The notes below the pieces were generated by a model. That model was not told the origin of the DNA, did no database searches, and was given only the letters and a program-made list of their open reading frames with translations. Both the position numbers and the translations under genes were made by a program. DNA of 64,000 nt from DYRB01 sp963802205 (GTDB lineage Bacteria; Pseudomonadota; Gammaproteobacteria; Chromatiales; Chromatiaceae), in contig CAWDHW010000015.1 of the NCBI GenBank assembly GCA_963802205.1, positions 1-64,000 of the forward strand. Reading direction: 5' to 3'. This document shows, piece by piece, positions 1 through 7,920 of this stretch; positions within the stretch are counted from its first letter, which is position 1, and each line of letters opens with the position of its first letter.

Positions 1-308
1 GTTCACCGCGCAAATCAACACCGTGTAGCCCAACGCCACCAGGTCTGCATGCATCTGCCTCAGGTTTCGCCGCTGCTTGCGGTTCTTCTCGACGAATCGG
101 TCTGGAGCCAGAGCGCCAGCTTGGGGGCGAAGGGATCCAACTGACTGGGACTCTGCCGCTCAGGGTACCGAGGTTCCACCCCCCCTGAGCGCAGATACTT
201 GCGGATCGTGTTTCGAGACAGCCCGGTACGCCGGGAAATTTCACGGATGGCCACGCCATCCCTCAGGTGCCAACGCCTGATCACACTTAACAACGCCACG
301 TCGATCAC
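1..308 (-). pseudogene. istA: IS21-family transposase IstA, N-terminal part, frameshifted and cut by window edge
   Basis: The reading frame opens with a GTG codon at 308 and encodes the IstA N-terminus, with the helix-turn-helix stretch EISRRTGLSRNTIRKYLR around residues 22-39. After about residue 72 the frame runs into a stop, but an adjacent frame continues IstA-like sequence (KNRKQRRNLRQMHADLVALG) to position 1. This means one base was probably lost near 90-95. IstA is the DDE transposase of IS21 elements and normally exceeds 500 residues; the rest lies outside the window. The frameshift makes the copy probably inactive, unless it is a sequence error. Confidence 0.8.
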
Positions 309-637
309 TCCTGGTTCTCCTGCTTGTTACCAAGCAGGACAGTGTCAAACGTGGGTCAAAATTCCCTGCAAACCCTTAGGGCACGAGGGTCAGAATCGGA
401 CGCAACTCAACACTCTCGACCACTAAAGGCCTTTCAACTTCCCGATCACTTTCGAGTTTTGAAGAACTTGGAAGCGGCTGGTGATGCTTCTTGCGCACTT
501 TATATCTTTCGTGACCGATTATTAAATCGTTTTTTATAGCGGTTTGATGCCAGATTTGCGTCATGCCCGACCTTTTTTAAGCTAAATGCGCGGCTCATCA
601 CTTGCGCGCTATTGATATGTGTCGTACTATTTTTGCC
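309..637. other. IS21 terminal region followed by low-GC spacer
   Basis: Positions 309-375 lie upstream of istA and probably include the IS end (the stretch around 339-366, AGTGTCAAACGTGGGTCAAA). From about 430 to 635 the DNA is clearly AT-richer than the rest of the window and holds no convincing gene. This looks like recently acquired or non-coding DNA ahead of the Ner-like gene. Confidence 0.45.
602..630 (+). promoter_or_regulatory. Candidate promoter for the Ner-like gene
   Basis: TTGCGC (602-607) and TACTAT (625-630) are separated by 17 bases. The start codon at 638 would then lie at or next to the transcription start, giving an almost leaderless message. This is a visual motif match only. 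Confidence 0.3.
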
Positions 638-955
638 ATGGCTACTCGACGCACCACAGAAAGCCCACCCAAGTCGCATGCTCAGGACTGGCATCCGGCG
701 GACATCGTGGCAGCCCTCCGCAAGCGCGGCTGGTCACTGCGGCGGTTGTCAGTCCACCACGGCTACGCCTCTGGATCGCTCAAGAAGGCGCTGTGCTCCC
801 CCTGGTCCAACGCAGAGCACCTCATCGCCGAGGCGCTCGACATGACGCCTGACCAGATCTGGCCCACCCGGTACGCCGATGGAACCAGGCCCCGCGTGAC
901 ATGGCGCAGGCTGGTCTCGACACACAGCCTAGCTGCCAACGCCAAGCCCGCATAG
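638..955 (+). CDS. Ner/SfsB-like winged-helix DNA-binding protein
   Basis: The product has 105 residues. It contains the Ner-family core: DWHPADIVAALRKRGWSLRRLS, a recognition segment near YASGSLKKAL, and the typical C-terminal block of the family, AEHLIAEALDMTPDQIWPTRY. Ner proteins are small DNA-binding regulators of Mu-like phages, and bacterial relatives (SfsB/Nlp) are chromosomal or element-borne regulators. The ATG at 638 (MATRRTTES) was preferred over a TTG at 602 because similarity begins after it. The gene sits amid transposon debris and low-GC DNA, so it is probably a leftover from a mobile element. No phage structural genes are nearby. Confidence 0.75.
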   Translation: MATRRTTESPPKSHAQDWHPADIVAALRKRGWSLRRLSVHHGYASGSLKKALCSPWSNAEHLIAEALDMTPDQIWPTRYADGTRPRVTWRRLVSTHSLAANAKPA

Positions 956-1995
956 GTCGAACTTTCGACAAGCCCTCTCCCATGCCATTCAAAAGTAACA
1001 CATCAGCCGCTTATATTACCCTTATAAGCTATGTGGCGTCTTCCAAGTTATGGAAGGATGATGGTTTGGAACACCATCGATTGAGCGTAGAGCGCATCGC
1101 GGAATTGCCTGATACCTCCGCGGACGCGCTCTATTAAGTGGCTGGGCAATGGGCGGATGCCGTCGAGCAAGATCCCGGGCTTCGAGCGGGCGTGCGGGGC
1201 GCACTTCGTATCTGGCGGCGGGGAGCGGTCGAATCGTAATCGAAATTCCGCACAGGCACCTTCTGGATGCGGAGGAGCGTGGATCGGCATCGGCCCGGTC
1301 TGGTGGTGGGCCGACTACGCCACCTATTGAGGGCTGCGCGCAGGCTGACCTGGCGCAAGACCAGCGCCCACAGCGTCGCCGCGCGGGAGGGCGACTACGC
1401 CGTCTCCACGGGCCACGGTGCTGGACCATGGCCCCAGGGGCCGCTCCCTGCGTCCCTGGGATACAGGCCGTCCCGGCCAGAGTACCGGCGAGCTGGTGGA
1501 CACATTCACCGCCTGGCACGGGCACCGACCTCAAGGGCCGCCGCCGCCGGGCTACTTCCACGAGCGGCTGGGCATCTGCGCCACGGCCGCAGAGGCCAAG
1601 GCCCTGTGCCAGACCCATCGATGTAGGTCGGGCTTCGGGTCCAGGGATCGGGCCCGGGTCGGCCCCGCCGGGGGCGGAGGCCGACCAAGCCCGACCCTAA
1701 GCCGCACCCGCTGGCGTTGGACCCCTGTCGGGCTAAAGCCCGACCTACGCACGCTGTGAGCCAAAGGACAACTGAGCGCCCAGGACCCCTGCCAAGGCTG
1801 TCGCATCTGGTGCGGTCCCCTGGCCCCAGCGACCGGACTGTGACCGCGGGGCCTATTATGGCGACGCCCGCTGCCGGCGCGAGACCGCCGCGGCCAGGGC
1901 GAGCGCGCTTAAAGCTTGGACGCGAGCCGTCGCGACGGCCACCGCCGGCGAGGTCATCGCCGGCGGACGGCCAGACCGCACCGAGGACAGCCGCC
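956..1995. other. Decayed region without a recognisable intact gene
   Basis: About 1 kb in which no frame reads like a complete known protein. A segment at 1024-1212 has protein-like composition on the plus strand (KLWKDDGLEHHRLSVERIAE, then WADAVEQDPGLRAGVRG) but is broken by a TAA. Another plus-strand stretch at about 1480-1615 (TGELVDTFTAWHGHRPQGPP) also looks like a gene remnant. I cannot assign either. Long open frames on both strands here are expected from the high GC content. Confidence 0.5.
1623..1747. repeat. REP-like element pair in inverted orientation
   Basis: GTAGGTCGGGCTT at 1623-1635 is the exact reverse complement of AAGCCCGACCTAC at 1735-1747. The right arm itself forms a small hairpin (GTCGGG-CTAAAG-CCCGAC, 1727-1744). 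The same sequence family recurs at 2491-2566. Confidence 0.8.
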
Positions 1996-2466
1996 GTGGA
2001 AGCCGATGAGACCTACTTCCTCGAATCCCACAAGGGGGCGCACGATCGCCGCGCCCACCGCGTAAGCGCGGGGGTACCGCCCACAAACGCGGCCTGTCCG
2101 ACGGGCAAATTCCTGTGCTTGTCGTGCGCGACCGCAGCACCGCTACTACAGATGCCGTTCTCCCCAAAGCCGACGCCGCGGCGGTTTCCGCCGTCCTGGG
2201 ACCCGTCCTTGATCCGGATGCCGTGCTGTGTTCAGACAGTGCCGCCGTCTACCACTGCTTTGCCGAAAAGGCCCACATGGCCCATACCCCCGTCAACCTC
2301 AGCGCTGGCATCCGCGTCATCGACCACGCCTTTCACATTCAGAACGTCAATGCCTACCACGGCCGACTCAAGGGCTGGATGTCCCGCTTCCACGGCGTCG
2401 CCACCAAGTATCTGCCCAACTACCTTGGATGGCGCCGCTGCCTGGGGCGTTTCGCCACAACGCTAA
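1996..2466 (+). pseudogene. IS1595-family (ISXO2-like) transposase remnant
   Basis: The fragment starts inside the DDE domain at VEADETYFLESHKG, shifts frame near 2035-2088, and continues as RGLSDGQIPVLVVRDRS, DAVLCSDSAAVYHCF and HIQNVNAYHGRLKGWM, ending YLPNYLGWRRCLGRF. The VEADET and LCSD motifs and the N-rich AYHGR(L)K block are typical of IS1595 transposases. The N-terminal zinc-ribbon half is missing. Loss of the N-terminus plus the frameshift makes this a dead copy. Confidence 0.8.
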
Positions 2467-2490
2467 AAAAAGGCTCTGTCTGCGTTGGGT

Positions 2491-2566
2491 GTAGGTCGGA
2501 CTTTAGTCCGACCGGGCATCGCAGTATCCACCGAACACCACCGTCGGGCTGAAGCCCGACCTACAC
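2491..2566. repeat. REP-like palindrome pair
   Basis: GTAGGTCGGACTTTAGTCCG (from 2491) and GTCGGGCTGAAGCCCGACCT (from 2543) are two imperfect copies of one palindrome facing each other. They match the family at 1623-1747. They fill the gap between the IS1595 remnant and the terminator of the next gene. Confidence 0.8.
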
Positions 2567-2617
2567 CTCCGGGGCGGCCTGCGGCGCAAGGGCCCAACAC
2601 CAAACGCAGACATAGCC

Positions 2618-2646
2618 AAAAAAAAACCCCGCCCAAAGGCGGGGTT
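2618..2646 (-). terminator. Rho-independent terminator of the Gly/Tyr-rich protein gene
   Basis: On the minus strand, AACCCCGCC and GGCGGGGTT pair around a 4-base loop (2625-2646). The stem is followed by a run of nine T (A-run 2618-2626 on the plus strand). It lies 50 bases past the stop of the gene at 2697-3221. Confidence 0.9.
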
Positions 2647-2696
2647 GCATGCCCCCGGCTGGGACGCGGGTGCGACGGAGTCGCTTCAGTACTTGT

Positions 2697-3221
2697 TCAT
2701 CGGCCGGAAGGCCGGGGCCGAGGGCCAGTCGCTGGTGGCGGGGCCGGGGCCGGGGCCGGCTTGCCCGCGCGCTGGCTGGACTCCAGCTCGTCGATCCGAC
2801 GCTTAAGGGCATCGATCTCGCTAGCACTGCCGCTCCGGGTGGTGGCCGGGGCGGCCGCTGGGGCCGCGGGAGCAACCCCTGGGGCAGCAGGGGCCGGGGC
2901 ACCATAGGCAGGTGCACCATAGCCCGGAGCGCCGTAACCATAGCCACCAGGGGCACCATAACCGTAGCCCGGGCCACCGTAGCCATAACCCGGACCACCG
3001 TAACCCGGGCCACCGTAGCCTGGACCATCCCAACCGCGGGGACCGTCGTCATAGTAGTCGTCGTAGCGGTCTCGATCACGGTTCTTACCGCCCATCCATT
3101 TGCTCGGGTTCATCATGTCGCCGAAGCCGAAGGCCTCGGCAACCGGGACATAGGCCAGGGAGCCGACCACAGAGGCAGCAGCGGCAATCAGGGTGAGGGT
3201 CTTGAAGGTCTTGCGTGGCAC
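2697..3221 (-). CDS. Secreted Gly/Tyr/Pro-rich protein, sulfur-globule-envelope type
   Basis: The product has 174 residues and a Sec signal peptide (positive start, hydrophobic core, cleavage probably after AEA near residue 30). A short conserved-looking block, FGFGDMMNPSKWMGG, is followed by an acidic/Tyr stretch and 45-50 residues of GYGGPGYG-type repeats. The C-terminus has a Pro/Ala linker, a short coiled-coil-like helix (ASEIDALKRRIDELES) and a Pro-rich tail. The start is GTG with a strong AAGGAGGA Shine-Dalgarno (3231-3238). Low-complexity Gly/Tyr secreted proteins form the envelope of periplasmic sulfur globules in Chromatiaceae; that role is inferred here. A different frame at the 3' end would finish as FRPMNKY-stop, so a late frameshift is possible. 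Confidence 0.65.
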   Translation of the reverse strand: MPRKTFKTLTLIAAAASVVGSLAYVPVAEAFGFGDMMNPSKWMGGKNRDRDRYDDYYDDGPRGWDGPGYGGPGYGGPGYGYGGPGYGYGAPGGYGYGAPGYGAPAYGAPAPAAPGVAPAAPAAAPATTRSGSASEIDALKRRIDELESSQRAGKPAPAPAPPPATGPRPRPSGR

Positions 3222-3230
3222 GGTGGGTAA

Positions 3231-3238
3231 TCCTCCTT
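3231..3238 (-). promoter_or_regulatory. Strong Shine-Dalgarno that fixes a GTG start
   Basis: AAGGAGGA on the minus strand lies 9 bases ahead of the GTG at 3219-3221. It supports this start and high expression of the Gly/Tyr-rich secreted protein. Confidence 0.8.
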
Positions 3239-3346
3239 CGTATAGTTAAAACGGCTTGGGGGCGGGGCGGTTTGAGTCCCCCGGGGGCTGGCCCGGGTCG
3301 CAGCAGGTGTTGCGGGCGGTTTCTTACCATCCCGGGTGCTAAACGG

Positions 3347-3973
3347 TCAACCTCGATGCGGCGTAAGACCGGCACTGCCGCTGGTCAGAACCGGGACTGC
3401 CGCCACGGCCATCCCCACCAGACCCGTCAGCCAGAGCCCGGCCAACACCGGCAGGACAGTGTCCAATCCGGCGGCCAGGGCCAAGGCCGCCAGACCGAGG
3501 CAGAGTGCAAGGCCCCAGGCAGCCAATGGCAGCAAAGCAGCGGAGGCGGCCAGGTGCACCCGCGACCAGGCGAGTTGGCCACGCAACTTGGTCCCGGTGA
3601 GCCACCAGGCCAGGGCAAGGGCACCTAGGCCCACCAGGGCCCAGCCCGCGCCCCAGGCTGCGCCGCCGACCACGCCAAGGAGCCCAAGCGCCCCGAACCA
3701 GAGGTACCCAGGGGGCGTGGTCTGGGTCAGGGTAGCAAAGCGGCTGACCAAAAAGGCCGCCAGAGGCAGGCCGATGATCCCCGCGCCGAAGACCAGCCAG
3801 GCCATGGGCGCAGATAGGTCCAGCAACCCGACGCCCCACAAGGCCAGTGCCGGCGGGACCTGTATCAGGGCGGCGGCTAGCGTCAGGCGCCAGGGACGTG
3901 CGCGCAGGTAGCGCGCGAGGCGGGTCCCATGGGGGCCGGGTGATCTCCGGCCGATGGGGATGGCGACACACAT
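3347..3973 (-). CDS. Polytopic membrane protein of unknown function
   Basis: The product has 208 residues and about six hydrophobic segments, for example ALALWGVGLLDL, WLVFGAGIIGLPLAAFLV, WFGALGLLGVVGGAAWGAGW and ALCLGLAALALAAGLDTVLPVL. The N-terminus is basic and cytoplasmic-looking. There are no clear catalytic motifs, and I do not recognise a family with confidence. The gene is followed downstream by the secreted Gly/Tyr-rich protein on the same strand (about 125 bases apart). Confidence 0.6.
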   Translation of the reverse strand: MCVAIPIGRRSPGPHGTRLARYLRARPWRLTLAAALIQVPPALALWGVGLLDLSAPMAWLVFGAGIIGLPLAAFLVSRFATLTQTTPPGYLWFGALGLLGVVGGAAWGAGWALVGLGALALAWWLTGTKLRGQLAWSRVHLAASAALLPLAAWGLALCLGLAALALAAGLDTVLPVLAGLWLTGLVGMAVAAVPVLTSGSAGLTPHRG

Positions 3974-4113
3974 GTGGGCTGGACCTCGCGGCTTGGCTGG
4001 ACCGGGCGGCAGGGAACGCCACCGGATTCGCGCAGGCTAGTCGCCAACCGAGCCCGGGTCGCTGACGATAGTCAATCCGGCGGACCTGCCGGTGGCGTTC
4101 CCCGGTGCATGAC

Positions 4114-4407
4114 TCAGGATGGATCGGTCGCCAGCCAACCCTGGAGGGCCTCGATAATGGCCTCCGCCTGGGCGCGTGAGGAGATGTTGAATTTCGACTG
4201 CTGCCGGTACTCGCCGTTGCGCTTCTGATAGCGGCGGATGGTGTACTTCTCGGGCCCCCAGGCCTCCTTGGCCCTGTCCCAGTCGCGGTAGCGGAACAGA
4301 ATGGTGGTCCAGGCGCCCTTGGAGAGGACCACCTTGTCCAACTCCTGGACTGTCTCCAGGCCGCCCTCGCTGTAGGCCACGGTCAGGTCTTCGAGTTTCT
4401 CCGTCAC
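4114..4407 (-). CDS. Small conserved-looking protein, unknown function
   Basis: The product has 97 residues, is soluble and charged. The central block WTTILFRYRDWDRAKEAWG and the RRYQKRNGEYRQQSKFNISS stretch look like a small beta-rich domain, followed by a C-terminal helix (AQAEAIIEALQGWL). The pattern loosely recalls PC4-like single-strand DNA-binding folds, but this is weak. The GTG start overlaps the stop of the upstream ankyrin lipoprotein gene by 4 bases (GTGA), so the two are probably translationally coupled. Confidence 0.65.
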   Translation of the reverse strand: MTEKLEDLTVAYSEGGLETVQELDKVVLSKGAWTTILFRYRDWDRAKEAWGPEKYTIRRYQKRNGEYRQQSKFNISSRAQAEAIIEALQGWLATDPS

Positions 4408-5126
4408 GGTCTGGTTACTCCAGGGCTGGGGATTGGTATGGACCGGGATGACTCGGCCGGGTCCGGATCGACGGCACCATACTGGCGCAGCAGCCGGGCC
4501 AGATCGCGGTCGTTACCGGCCAGGGTCAATGGAACACGCCCGGCCCCGTCGGCAAGCCGCAGATCGGCCCCGGCCAGGATCAGACGCTTGGTCAGGGCGA
4601 CCCGCCGGTCGATCAGTGCCAGATGGAGCGGGGTCTGCCCGGCGGAGTCGCGGCCATTGATGTCGGCCCCACGGCGGCGCAGGAAGGCCAGGGCATCGCG
4701 GTCGGCGCTGCCCTCCCGCACCAGGGCGAAGAGCAGGTCTTGCGGCGAGTCCGTTGCCCCCCAGTCCACGAGCATCCGGGCAAGTTCCACGCGGCCATTG
4801 GCCAGGGCCAGATGCAGCGGGGTGCGACCCTGGGCGTCGACGACGTCGAGCCTAGCCCCATTGTCCAGCAGGGCGCGGGCTATGGCCACCTGCCCGGCCC
4901 CTGCGGCGACGTGGAGCGGCAGGTCGCCGTTGGCATCCGGGCGGTCGATGGGGCTGCCATGGGCCAGGTGACGCTTGACCTGGTCCAGGTCCCCGACCTG
5001 GAGGGCCCGGTACAGGGGTACCGTGGGCGGCTGGGGCTGACTACAGGCCGCGACCAGGTTGAGCACGACCGCAAGGATCGCCAGTATCCGGGCGATGCGG
5101 TAGAGCGGGGGCATGTGGGCCTTCAT
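4404..5126 (-). CDS. Ankyrin-repeat lipoprotein
   Basis: The ATG at 5126 (MKAHMPPLYR) gives 240 residues with a lipoprotein signal ending at the lipobox LVAAC. After it come about five ankyrin repeats (DANGDLPLHVAAGAGQ, DAQGRTPLHLALANGR, DSAGQTPLHLALIDRR, and others) with the usual TPLHLA cores. Ankyrin repeats bind proteins, so a periplasmic membrane-anchored scaffold or inhibitor is likely; the partner is unknown. A longer frame extends upstream, but the signal peptide decides the start. It overlaps the 97-residue gene downstream by 4 bases. Confidence 0.85.
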   Translation of the reverse strand: MKAHMPPLYRIARILAILAVVLNLVAACSQPQPPTVPLYRALQVGDLDQVKRHLAHGSPIDRPDANGDLPLHVAAGAGQVAIARALLDNGARLDVVDAQGRTPLHLALANGRVELARMLVDWGATDSPQDLLFALVREGSADRDALAFLRRRGADINGRDSAGQTPLHLALIDRRVALTKRLILAGADLRLADGAGRVPLTLAGNDRDLARLLRQYGAVDPDPAESSRSIPIPSPGVTRP

Positions 5127-5355
5127 GGATCCTGGCGCGTCTGCCGCGCTGGCTGGTGGCTTGCAGGAGGCCCGGACGAGCTTGGGCGCGGTGCATGGTA
5201 AGGCCGGCAACAAAGACCGGGCAAGGCGCAACCTGCTCCAACGACACATGGGCGTGCGTCGCGGCAGGCCGGGCCTTCCAGCGGGCAGGCTTGGGCATCG
5301 TGGGCAACTGCCTGTCGAGAGACCATACCATGGTCAGGGTAGCCCCATCCCGGGC

Positions 5356-6030
5356 TCACAAGAGCCCGCGCTCCGCCAGCGAAGTCCCCTCGCCTTCGCC
5401 GATGATGAGGTGATCGAGCACCCGCACGTCGATCAGTGCCAGGGCGTCCTTGAGGCGCTGGGTGATGCGCAGATCCGACTGGCTTGGCTCGGCTACCCCC
5501 GAGGGGTGATTGTGGGCGAAGATGATGGCCGCCGCATTGAGTTCCAGGGCAGCGCGGACGACCTCGCGGGGGTGGACGCTCGCCCCGTCGATGGTCCCTG
5601 CGAACAGCTCTCGATAATCGATGACACGGTGACGGTTGTCCAGGAACAGAGCGGCGAAGACCTCATGGGGGTAGGTACCCAGGCGCAACTTGAGGTAGTC
5701 GCGGGTCGCCTCGGGGCTTGAGATGACATCGCGACCCTGGATCTCGCCGTACAGGTAGCGGCGGCTCATCTCCAGCACGGCCCGCAGTTGAGCGAATTTG
5801 GCCGGGCCCAGGCCTTTAACCGCGCAGAAACGCTGCTCGGTGGCCGAGAAGAGCCCGCGTAGGTCGCGGAACTCCACCAACAGGTCCCGGGCCAGGTCCA
5901 CCGCGCTCTTGCCAGTGACCCCGGTGCGCAAAAAGATGGCCAGGAGTTCGGCGTCGGTGAGGGCGCGAGCCCCGCGACTCAGCAGTTTCTCTCGGGGTCG
6001 CTCGTCTTCGGGCCAGTCGTTGATCGCCAT
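5356..6030 (-). CDS. radC: RadC-family JAB/MPN metalloprotein
   Basis: The product has 224 residues. The N-terminal part carries a helix-hairpin-helix-like segment (FCAVKGLGPAKFAQLRAVLE), and the C-terminal JAB/MPN domain carries the metal motif HNHPSG with the downstream Asp (QSDLRIT). RadC proteins are widespread; despite the name, a DNA-repair role is unproven. The start MAINDWPEDERP at 6030 follows GAGGAGACCCCCT and matches the family N-terminus. The gene is divergent from coaBC, a very common gammaproteobacterial arrangement. Confidence 0.93.
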   Translation of the reverse strand: MAINDWPEDERPREKLLSRGARALTDAELLAIFLRTGVTGKSAVDLARDLLVEFRDLRGLFSATEQRFCAVKGLGPAKFAQLRAVLEMSRRYLYGEIQGRDVISSPEATRDYLKLRLGTYPHEVFAALFLDNRHRVIDYRELFAGTIDGASVHPREVVRAALELNAAAIIFAHNHPSGVAEPSQSDLRITQRLKDALALIDVRVLDHLIIGEGEGTSLAERGLL

Positions 6031-6160
6031 AGGGGGTCTCCTCAAGAACGCGCGGGCCTCGCCGGGCCACGCTCGAAGCTTAGGAAAATTCGGTTACACT
6101 GCCGGCGGTTTTTTCCTTCAGTCGCAGACGTTGGCCCAGCACCGGATGAGACCCGCCCCG

Positions 6161-7375
6161 ATGAGCCCAGCAACGAACACGTCGCAGCCAACCAAGATCC
6201 TGCTTGGGGTGAGCGGGGGCATCGCCGCCTATAAGGCCGCGGAGCTGGTGCGCCGCCTGCGGGACGCCGGGGCCGAGGTGCGCGTGGTGATGACGGCGGC
6301 GGCGACGGCCTTCATCACCCCCCTCACCTTCCAGGCCCTCTCCGGCCAAGAGGTCCGCTGCGAACTGCTCGACCCCAGCGCCGAGGCCGGCATGGGGCAT
6401 ATCGAGCTGGCACGCTGGGCCGACCTGATCCTGGTTGCCCCCGCCACGGCGGACCTGATGGCACGCCTGGCCCACGGCCTGGCCAACGACCTCCTCTGTA
6501 CCCTGGCGCTGGCAAGCCCCGCGCCGCTGGTCCTGGCCCCGGCCATGAATCAGGCCATGTGGCGCCACGCCGCGACCCAGGACAACCTGCGCACCCTGGT
6601 GGGGCGCGGGGTGCGGATACTGGGCCCGGCGGATGGGGGTCAGGCCTGCGGGGACACAGGCCCAGGGCGCATGCTTGAGCCGGCGGAGATCGTCGCGGCC
6701 TTGCTCCCAGCCCATCGCCTGCCCCCGGGGTGTCGCGCCCTGGTCACCGCGGGACCCACCCGAGAGCCCCTGGACCCGGTGCGCTTCCTCGGCAACCGCA
6801 GTTCCGGGCGCATGGGCTATGCGGTAGCGCAGGCCCTGGCGGCGCGCGGCGCCGAGATATGCCTGGTCACCGGTCCGAGCGCCCTCCCTCCGCCGGCGGT
6901 GGCGGAACTGGTGCGTGTGGAGACCGCGCTCGAAATGCACGCAGCGGTGATGCCCCGGGCGGGACGCTGCGACATCTTCGTCGCCACCGCCGCGGTGGCG
7001 GATTACCGGCCCGCCGCCCCTCATCCCGGCAAGATCAAGAAGGTCGCCGGAGAGCTGACGCTGCATCTGGTGCGCAACCCGGACATCCTGGCGGAGGTCG
7101 CTGCGCTGCCGGGCGGGCCCTTCACCGTGGGCTTCGCGGCCGAGACCGAAGACCTGGAGGCCTATGCCCGCGGCAAGCTCGAGGCCAAGGGGCTCGACAT
7201 GATCGCCGCCAATCGGGTGGGCGGGGCAGAGGGCGGCTTCGACACCCAGGACAATGCCCTGTTGATCCTATGGCCGGGCGGGGCCCGGCACCTTCCCCTC
7301 GGCCCCAAGGACCGGCTCGCCGGGGAGCTGGCCGACATCATCTGCGAGCGCTACCTTGCATCCACTTCAAGTTAA
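6161..7375 (+). CDS. coaBC: Bifunctional phosphopantothenoylcysteine decarboxylase / phosphopantothenate-cysteine ligase
   Basis: The product has 404 residues. The N-terminal CoaC flavoprotein domain shows ILLGVSGGIAAYKAAELVRR, the PAMNQAMW block and the ACGDTGPGRM cysteine loop. The C-terminal CoaB domain shows TAGPTREPLDPVRFLGNRSSG and GFAAETEDL. It makes 4'-phosphopantetheine precursors for coenzyme A in the cytosol. The ATG at 6161 (MSPATNTS) was chosen; an in-frame ATG at 6146 is also possible and neither has a strong ribosome site. It overlaps dut by 20 bases. Confidence 0.95.
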   Translation: MSPATNTSQPTKILLGVSGGIAAYKAAELVRRLRDAGAEVRVVMTAAATAFITPLTFQALSGQEVRCELLDPSAEAGMGHIELARWADLILVAPATADLMARLAHGLANDLLCTLALASPAPLVLAPAMNQAMWRHAATQDNLRTLVGRGVRILGPADGGQACGDTGPGRMLEPAEIVAALLPAHRLPPGCRALVTAGPTREPLDPVRFLGNRSSGRMGYAVAQALAARGAEICLVTGPSALPPPAVAELVRVETALEMHAAVMPRAGRCDIFVATAAVADYRPAAPHPGKIKKVAGELTLHLVRNPDILAEVAALPGGPFTVGFAAETEDLEAYARGKLEAKGLDMIAANRVGGAEGGFDTQDNALLILWPGGARHLPLGPKDRLAGELADIICERYLASTSS

Positions 7376-7811
7376 GGTCCTCGACCACCGCCTCGGGGGT
7401 GCATTCCCCCTGCCGAGCTATGCCACCGACGGCTCCGCGGGCCTGGATCTGCGTGCCATGCTGGCGCAGCCGCTGGAGCTGGCCGCCGGCGCCACCGAAC
7501 TGATCCCCACCGGCCTGGCGGTGCACATCGGCGACCCTGGCCTCGCCGCCCTGATCCTGCCCCGCTCGGGCCTGGGCCACCGGCATGGCATCGTCCTGGG
7601 CAACCTGGTTGGACTCATTGACTCGGACTATCAGGGACAGCTCCTGGTCTCGTGCTGGAATCGCGGGGGCGAGGCCTTCCGAATCGAGGTCGGGGAGCGC
7701 ATCGCCCAACTGGTGCTGGTGCCTGTGGTCCGGGCCCGCTTCGAGTTGGTAACCGATTTTGTCGATTCGGACCGCGGTGCCGGCGGCTTCGGCCATAGCG
7801 GTCGTTCCTGA
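7356..7811 (+). CDS. dut: dUTP diphosphatase
   Basis: The product has 151 residues, normal for the trimeric dUTPase. Motifs are present in order: TDGSAGLDLRA (1), PRSGLG (2), GLIDSDYQGQ (3), GERIAQLVLVP (4) and RGAGGFGHSG (5). It hydrolyses dUTP to dUMP and keeps uracil out of DNA. The start codon is TTG, located inside the end of coaBC, so translation is probably coupled. The coaBC-dut-argB order is typical of gammaproteobacteria. Confidence 0.95.
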   Translation: MHPLQVKVLDHRLGGAFPLPSYATDGSAGLDLRAMLAQPLELAAGATELIPTGLAVHIGDPGLAALILPRSGLGHRHGIVLGNLVGLIDSDYQGQLLVSCWNRGGEAFRIEVGERIAQLVLVPVVRARFELVTDFVDSDRGAGGFGHSGRS

Positions 7812-7920
7812 GCGCCACCGACGGGCGCGACCAGTCCCCTGGACGGCGCGACCGGAACATTTCAGGTTAATCGCGGGGACCGACTCTCCCGCGCCGTCCC
7901 CATCCCTAACTGGAGTCCCG

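Noticed and set aside
6080..7066. Long open frame on the minus strand opposite coaBC
   Set aside because: It mirrors a well-conserved gene on the other strand, has no recognisable motifs and is expected at this GC content. The same applies to antisense frames across kdpA, the nuclease and the P-type ATPase.
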